The notes below the pieces were generated by a model. That model worked only from the letters and a program-made list of their open reading frames with translations. It searched no databases and was not told the origin of the DNA. A DNA stretch of 10,447 nucleotides from CAG-557 sp045540315. GTDB lineage: Bacteria; Bacillota; Clostridia; Oscillospirales; Acutalibacteraceae. Positions within the stretch are counted from its first letter, which is position 1, and each line of letters begins with the position of its first letter. The stretch lies in contig JAZQHA010000208.1 of assembly GCA_045540315.1 (NCBI GenBank), forward strand, positions 1-10,447. The letters are read 5' to 3'. A program made the translations under genes and the position numbers. Shown here piece after piece: positions 6,607 to 10,447 of this stretch.

Positions 6607-7037
6607 TGATGAGACATGAACAGAGCATGAACAAACAGAGAGCAGAGCACGACAGAAAGAACAACTTCAAACAATGGAAGACGTTATATAGCTTTCTGAG
6701 ACGCTTTTAATTGTGATACGTGTTATCTATCGAACAGAGAGAATAAAACCCGTTAAAGCGTTGTAGCACTCGCAAACGCCGCCCGCCGTCATTATCCCCA
6801 CGAGGAAAAAAGAACATGAAAGAGATAAACAGAGCATAAAGCAATCAGACACAACAACAGACAGAAGAAGAATAAAGAGCATGCAGGGAATATAAAGCCC
6901 CTTGCAATAATGCAAGCATGAAAAAAGAAGATAAAAAAAGAGAGAGGATATAAACGGTCCCATGTCGTTAAGAAAAACCGAATATATATTTGCCTCTCTC
7001 TACCGATTGCTATTTTTAAAATAGCACATTTTTAAAC
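6607..7037. other. A/C-rich right arm of cassette C and spacer
   Basis: No supported gene is present. The arm contains AATAAAACCCGT (about 6741) and the inverted cassette-end word GCACTCGC (6766-6773), here without the rest of the usual end module. A 6-bp hairpin CTTGCA-ATAA-TGCAAG lies at 6901-6916, a purine-rich stretch at about 6917-6952, and a perfect 17-bp palindrome GCTATTTTTAAAATAGC at 7009-7025. Confidence 0.5.
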
Positions 7038-7137
7038 ACGTCGCCGGTGGCGTGTCATCCTTGCTCTTTATTGTTTTTATTAGTATGTTTTACTACACTA
7101 TATACATTTCTCTACACAGTATTATTACAAACCAGTG

Positions 7138-7174
7138 ATCGTTTTTATTCGGCTTTGTGCTGTGGTGAGACGTC
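7138..7174 (-). repeat. 37-bp perfect inverted repeat, copy 2
   Basis: Exact reverse complement of 5528-5564. It lies in the T/G-rich left arm of cassette D and continues into TCGGAGGAAGAGAGAC, a variant of the hairpin word. Similarity to the inverted 140-bp repeat fades towards 7230. Confidence 0.9.
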
Positions 7175-7261
7175 CTCGGAGGAAGAGAGACGGCTAGTTT
7201 ATTTATTTCATGTGCTGTTCATTTCGTGTTCATCTGGTGTTCAGTGTGTGCCCTTGAAGGT

Positions 7262-7380
7262 GTGTAGCGGGTGTAGCGGCTTTTTTACATAAAATATTCC
7301 TATATGAAAAAAATAAAATAAAATAAAATTTATATAAGAAAAGTTTTCTTTTTAGCCGCTACAGGTGCTACAGTGCTACA
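7262..7380. other. Cassette D core: TGTAGC iterons around an AT-rich tract (origin-like)
   Basis: Two GTGTAGCGG units in 9-bp register (7262-7270, 7271-7279) lie left of an AT-rich tract (about 7280-7352) that includes four ATAAA-type units at about 7308-7330. Inverted CCGCTACA (7356-7363) and GCTACA (7367-7372, 7375-7380) follow. This is the smallest and most symmetrical core. The shared 22-bp box was not found here. Confidence 0.65.
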
Positions 7381-7442
7381 CACGCATTTTTTATGAGTAC
7401 GTGAAAACTTCAAGAACTCTTTTCTTGGTACAGTTTTCTTTT

Positions 7443-7472
7443 TTTCCTCGGAGGAAAGGCGCCAGCGGCGCC
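7443..7472 (-). repeat. Inverted hairpin pair TTTCCTC/GAGGAAA plus GC palindrome
   Basis: TTTCCTC-G-GAGGAAA (7443-7457) abuts GGCGCC-AGC-GGCGCC (7458-7472). It is the reverse complement of the pair at 4600-4629, including the outer CCCTAAA. It lies 75 bases downstream of the helicase 2 stop codon. It may affect mRNA 3' ends, but its main identity is a cassette arm word. Confidence 0.8.
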
Positions 7473-7510
7473 CCTAAATCATGCCTCTAGCAATAAGAAC
7501 TGAATAACCT

Positions 7511-7536
7511 CAGACACGCATTTAGCAACGTCACGC
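7511..7536. repeat. 26-bp copy of an internal helicase 2 sequence
   Basis: Matches 9071-9096 inside helicase 2 at 25 of 26 positions (mismatch at 7518/9078) in the same orientation. It lies 11 bases beyond the helicase 2 stop codon. The internal copy encodes residues 216-225 (LRDVAKWVSD). Confidence 0.9.
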
Positions 7537-7547
7537 TTTCTTGCGCT

Positions 7548-9743
7548 TTATTGTTCGTTTGCGTCGTGCTCTGCTTTCCAGTTCTCATATAGTCGCGTTG
7601 CTTTAAAAGTTGGATACGATAGCGGGGCGTTTAGTTCTTTATTCCAGCGAGTGCTTTCTAATCGTTTTGCTGTGGTCGTCGTAGGATCTAACCAAATACC
7701 ACGAATAGCGCCACGAACTACCTTTTTGTCTGTCGTGTAGGATCTTGTGTCTTTTAATTGAGGATATTTCAACAGTAACGCGTCTATAAATGCGCCTTTT
7801 GTTTTATATGGGTTGTATACCCCGGTAGTCGCTTTTATATGCTCTTTGTATCGGTCGTAGAGTTCGGCGCCGGTTGTAATCGGTGTAGGGATCGTATTGT
7901 TTGCAATCTGTTCTTCCGTGAGAATATCGGCTTCACTAGTAACGAAATCAGCAAGGATATTCGTTTTATCTGTCATATCGTCGCCGTACTTTTGAACAGT
8001 CGCCGGAATCACTAGAGGGCTGTTATCCTTGCGTAATTCTTGAGCACAGAAAACTAAATAGGTAAATATTTCGTCTTCATGCTTTATCAGCTTGCGCAAT
8101 ATATCCGGGTCTTTCTTCTGCTCATTCTCCCGGGTTGGATTATCAACAAAATGCTCAGTAAATGGGATGACCACTAAACGACGCCTGACGGCTGGATCGC
8201 TTCCAAAATTCGGCATTTGATTCACCGATAAGAACATCGTGTGAGTCGGCATGACACTATAAGAAGGCTTATATTTTTCGTTAATGGTGTAACTGTCATT
8301 ACTGAAGTAGCGTTTAAATGCGCCGCTGTCTATCGTGATACCGTCACCAATTTCACGACCACCCACAAGACGACGATTTTCTAAGTTCTTTGCGGCTTGC
8401 TCTGCTGTCTCCCCATAGGAATGTCGGACGAGGCTGTCCGTGTTGTAGTCCGCATAATAATCACCGAGCATGTCCTGCAATAACGCCATTAAGACGCTTT
8501 TGCCGTTGGCGCCGGTTTCACCATGGAATATATACGTGTACTCGCCGTCTCTGTGACCCGTGATCGCATTAGCAATAATGCATTCGAGATAGTCGTTTAT
8601 CGCTGGGTTTGGTTGGATACTGTTCAAGAACTGTTTCCATAGTTGCACGCCCTCAGAGGCAAGAAGTTCTTCTTGCGGCATGTTTAATATTCTTGCTCGC
8701 GTCGTGACTTTCGTTAATCCATTTGAAGAGCTCTTTTTTTCTAAATAGTTATATAGCCCGTCGGGAGTGCAAATATAACCCTCTTGCAGAACATTATTAT
8801 TAAAGTCTTCTTCTGTATGCGTTGCCATGTTTCCAATAAGACTATAAGGAGGCTGTAAACGATACTGAAGTTTTTCTTTTGTAAGACTTATCTGCTTACT
8901 GAAAAGAGGATAGTTCTCTGACCATTGATCGCAAAGATTATAGTAATCGTCAAGGGCTTCTTCTATAGGGTTGCCGGCTTGCGTGTCCGGCGTGCTCATG
9001 TATTTATTGCCCCTTTGGAAATACCACGTTTTACTGTCTTGCATGTAGACGGCGCGACCGTTTAAACGATCAGACACCCATTTAGCAACGTCACGCAATT
9101 GTAAAGGAAGAGCGCCGTCTGTGAAGGTTGTTATTGCGCTAGCGTCCTTGCATAACTCTAATAAATATTTTTCAGTTTTAGAGCGCTCGCGGGGGTCGTC
9201 AATATGCACGCCTAAAGCCTTAAGTTTTTCGTTTACTTGCCGGCTGGTCACGTCTTTAAACAGTTTTAGAAAGTCGTCTTTCATGTCTTCCGGCGTGCTA
9301 GAAAGTACCTCTTCAAGAGACTTCTTCAAACCATATGCCGGCGCGCTGTCATCGTCGTGTTCGTGTTCTGCTCTCTGTTCTTCTTGGTATCTTATAAAAC
9401 GATCAAGGGAGTCTTCCGGCGTTTGTAATCCGTATCTGGCGGCTTGATGTTCGACGGCGGCGTCGTATTGCTCTTGAAGTGTAAGTGGCGCAGGCTCATT
9501 ATTCCACCACCCATTAAAACAATCTTCTATATATCCCTCTAATGAGGCGCCCGTCGTCGGGTCGGTTTGGTTTGTTTCATATGAGTTCACATATTGATAA
9601 AAGACGTCTTTAAGTTCTTCTTCTGTGTGATTCCCTTTATTGTCTTTGAGGTATCGCACGGCGGCTTCCATATAGTTAAAGTTATAGCGCAAGAAAGAGG
9701 ATATAAAGCCGAATTCAGATTTTAAATTATTGATTAACGACAT
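7548..9743 (-). CDS. D5-type SF3 replicative helicase, copy 2
   Basis: This 731-residue paralogue of the protein at 1988-4324 has the same predicted role in DNA unwinding at replication start. Motifs are Walker A GETGANGKS (408-416), a Walker B-type strand ending in E464 (RRLVGGREIGDG), a sensor asparagine in SVNQMPNFGSDP (N508) and candidate arginine-finger residues R520-R522. The segments SGAFKRYFSNDSYTI and QMPNFGSDPAVRRRLVVIP are nearly or fully identical in both proteins. The first 200 residues are far less similar, with an acidic linker (EHEHDDD, 126-132) and no visible primase motif. The shorter length comes mainly from the N-terminus, the region before the helicase domain and a shorter C-terminal tail. 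The start is supported by alignment to helicase 1 and a weak AAGG 12 bases upstream. It carries a 26-bp sequence repeated after its stop, and a 15-bp match to the cassette-end word near its 3' end. Confidence 0.95.
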   Translation of the reverse strand: MSLINNLKSEFGFISSFLRYNFNYMEAAVRYLKDNKGNHTEEELKDVFYQYVNSYETNQTDPTTGASLEGYIEDCFNGWWNNEPAPLTLQEQYDAAVEHQAARYGLQTPEDSLDRFIRYQEEQRAEHEHDDDSAPAYGLKKSLEEVLSSTPEDMKDDFLKLFKDVTSRQVNEKLKALGVHIDDPRERSKTEKYLLELCKDASAITTFTDGALPLQLRDVAKWVSDRLNGRAVYMQDSKTWYFQRGNKYMSTPDTQAGNPIEEALDDYYNLCDQWSENYPLFSKQISLTKEKLQYRLQPPYSLIGNMATHTEEDFNNNVLQEGYICTPDGLYNYLEKKSSSNGLTKVTTRARILNMPQEELLASEGVQLWKQFLNSIQPNPAINDYLECIIANAITGHRDGEYTYIFHGETGANGKSVLMALLQDMLGDYYADYNTDSLVRHSYGETAEQAAKNLENRRLVGGREIGDGITIDSGAFKRYFSNDSYTINEKYKPSYSVMPTHTMFLSVNQMPNFGSDPAVRRRLVVIPFTEHFVDNPTRENEQKKDPDILRKLIKHEDEIFTYLVFCAQELRKDNSPLVIPATVQKYGDDMTDKTNILADFVTSEADILTEEQIANNTIPTPITTGAELYDRYKEHIKATTGVYNPYKTKGAFIDALLLKYPQLKDTRSYTTDKKVVRGAIRGIWLDPTTTTAKRLESTRWNKELNAPLSYPTFKATRLYENWKAEHDANEQ
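9071..9096. repeat. 26-bp repeat, internal helicase 2 copy
   Basis: Partner of 7511-7536, in frame within helicase 2. The equivalent stretch of helicase 1 does not share this sequence. Confidence 0.9.
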
Positions 9744-9764
9744 GTTTAAAAAATACCTTTCATA

Positions 9765-9793
9765 ATATTAAAGCAATCGTTGATTCGTGTTAA
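9765..9793 (-). promoter_or_regulatory. Weak promoter candidate for helicase 2
   Basis: Minus-strand TTAACA (9788-9793) and TAATAT (9765-9770) are 17 bases apart, close to bacterial -35 and -10 consensus. The predicted transcript start would fall at the AAAGG, giving a very short leader, so the match may be chance. Confidence 0.2.
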
Positions 9794-9797
9794 CTCT

Positions 9798-9926
9798 CTA
9801 TTTGCCTAACATCATACACGTTTTTTTTATTCTCTGCTTGCTGTAATGTCCCTCTATAGGCGTTTTCTCTTGATACCGCATATATTTATCGGTTTTAACA
9901 TTGACGGCGTTTATAACGTGTTTCAT
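9798..9926 (-). CDS. Possible 42-residue basic leader ORF before helicase 2
   Basis: This frame starts MKHVINAVNVKTDKYMRY and ends KKTCMMLGK, with ten K/R against three D/E. It stops 54 bases before helicase 2. The same frame can be extended upstream to 9992, but that part lies in the repeat module. It holds the same position as the short ORF before helicase 1, without clear sequence similarity. There is no good ribosome-binding site. I do not recognise it. Confidence 0.2.
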   Translation of the reverse strand: MKHVINAVNVKTDKYMRYQEKTPIEGHYSKQRIKKTCMMLGK

Positions 9927-9933
9927 GACGTTT

Positions 9934-10036
9934 GCGAGTGCTACTCTCTTTATTTGGTTTTCGTGGTGTGGTTTTGTTGGTGGTTGTGTCACGTTTGGAC
10001 GCTTTAGGGGCGCCGCTGGCGCCTTTCCTCCGAGGA
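9934..10036 (+). repeat. Cassette E left end: GCGAGTGC module with two hairpins
   Basis: GCGAGTGC (9934-9941), TCTTTATTTGG, GTTTGGACGCTTTAG, the GGCGCC-GCT-GGCGCC palindrome (10009-10023) and TTTCCTCCGAGGA (10024-10036). It has the same order and spacing as 4524-4629. Confidence 0.85.
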
Positions 10037-10369
10037 CATATATATATTTTTATTCATGTTCTGTTGCTGGTGCTCTGAAGACTGTTCTCTTGGTGTGTGT
10101 CTACTCTTACGGGGTTTTATAACTGTTCTGATCCTCTAAGGCTCTTATTTTCAGTTCATGTTCATCGCACGGGGTTTTATTGGTTGTTCTCTGTAGAAGT
10201 GTAAAGGCTTCTATTTTCCTCATGGGTGTTATTCATCGTGTATCACTCTATAAGGCATATAAAAGCGAGCGCCGCCGCGCTCGCGGGTCCTCTGAGAGAA
10301 GAAAAAAGAAAACTGTACCACAAATAAAGAGTCTCACCATATCCAAGCATGCAGAAATATTTAGTTTCG
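10037..10369. other. T/G-rich left arm of cassette E
   Basis: No supported gene is present. Repeated words include ACGGGGTTTTAT (about 10110 and 10168), TCTGATCCTCT (about 10125), and CATCGTGTATCACTC (about 10233, also about 4877). The hairpin at 10265-10284 lies within it. Confidence 0.6.
10265..10284. repeat. GC hairpin GCGAGCGC-CGCC-GCGCTCGC, copy 2
   Basis: Identical to 4907-4926 with the same following words GGGTCCTCTGAGAGAAG. It has a perfect 8-bp stem. Confidence 0.85.
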
Positions 10370-10388
10370 TGAATTCGGTAGTCCGTGA
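10370..10388 (+). repeat. TGAATTCGGTAGTCCGTGA box, copy 4
   Basis: Fourth copy, preceded by GCAGAAATATTTAGTTTCG as in cassette B. In B the iterons begin about 20 bases after this box, so the core of cassette E should start at or just beyond the window end. A partial TTCGTGAATT recurs at about 10435-10444. Confidence 0.75.
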
Positions 10389-10447
10389 ATGATGATTGAA
10401 ATTAACTGTATGTAATGTCATAAAAGATTACTCCTTCGTGAATTAGA

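Noticed and set aside
9183..9201. GCGCTCGCGGGGGTCGTC in helicase 2, resembling the 4919 hairpin arm and 315-326
   Set aside because: Matches are only 11-12 bp each and lie in codons for charged residues; chance is likely.
9121..9447. Plus-strand frame of 108 residues
   Set aside because: Entirely antisense to helicase 2, S-rich, with no independent support.
1..10447. tRNA, rRNA, transposase, integrase or toxin-antitoxin genes
   Set aside because: No cloverleaf-like or rRNA-like segment and no recognisable protein motif for any of these was found on reading both strands.

Overview
The window reads as part of a prokaryotic extrachromosomal or integrated mobile replicon (plasmid, phage or satellite-like). 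Evidence: two long genes, both on the minus strand, encode related D5-type superfamily 3 (SF3) replicative helicases. Both use the standard code and have Shine-Dalgarno-like sequences. No transposase, integrase, capsid, tRNA, rRNA or CRISPR array is visible. The host cannot be named from this sequence, and a eukaryotic large DNA virus or linear plasmid is not fully excluded. Only about 43% of the window is protein-coding, which is low for a prokaryote.

Layout. 1-280: right arm of a repeat cassette that starts outside the window. 285-429: first copy of a conserved 145-bp element. 656-1793: quasi-palindromic cassette A. 1988-4324: helicase 1. 4521-5805: cassette B. 5821-5965: second copy of the 145-bp element. 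About 5990-6960: cassette C. About 7040-7500: shorter cassette D. 7548-9743: helicase 2. 9934-10447: left arm of a further cassette (E), cut by the window end. The order 'cassette right arm, 145-bp element, cassette(s), minus-strand helicase, next cassette' occurs twice, so the window looks like two diverged tandem copies of one module of about 5.2-5.4 kb. A perfect 140-bp repeat (1-140 and 5408-5547) shows that parts were recently duplicated or homogenised.

Each cassette has a T/G-rich left arm, an AT-rich core and an A/C-rich right arm on the + strand. The arms are built from shared short words: GCGAGTGC ends, the GGCGCC-NNN-GGCGCC palindrome, the TTTCCTC/GAGGAAA hairpin, the GCGAGCGC/GCGCTCGC hairpin and the TGAATTCGGTAGTCC box. 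The core is flanked by short iterons pointing in opposite directions, and the iteron sequence differs in each cassette: TGTAAC in A, GTTATAG in B, CTTGAC in C, TGTAGC in D. A 22-bp box is shared by A, B and C with few changes and sits among the iterons.

Working model (inference): the helicases unwind DNA at cassette cores that act as replication origins or partition sites, or else as divergent control regions. The shared box and arms would be common machinery, and the swapped iterons would give each cassette its own specificity, as in plasmid incompatibility groups. No separate initiator gene is visible, so the divergent N-terminal halves of the helicases, or a protein encoded outside the window, would have to read the iterons.
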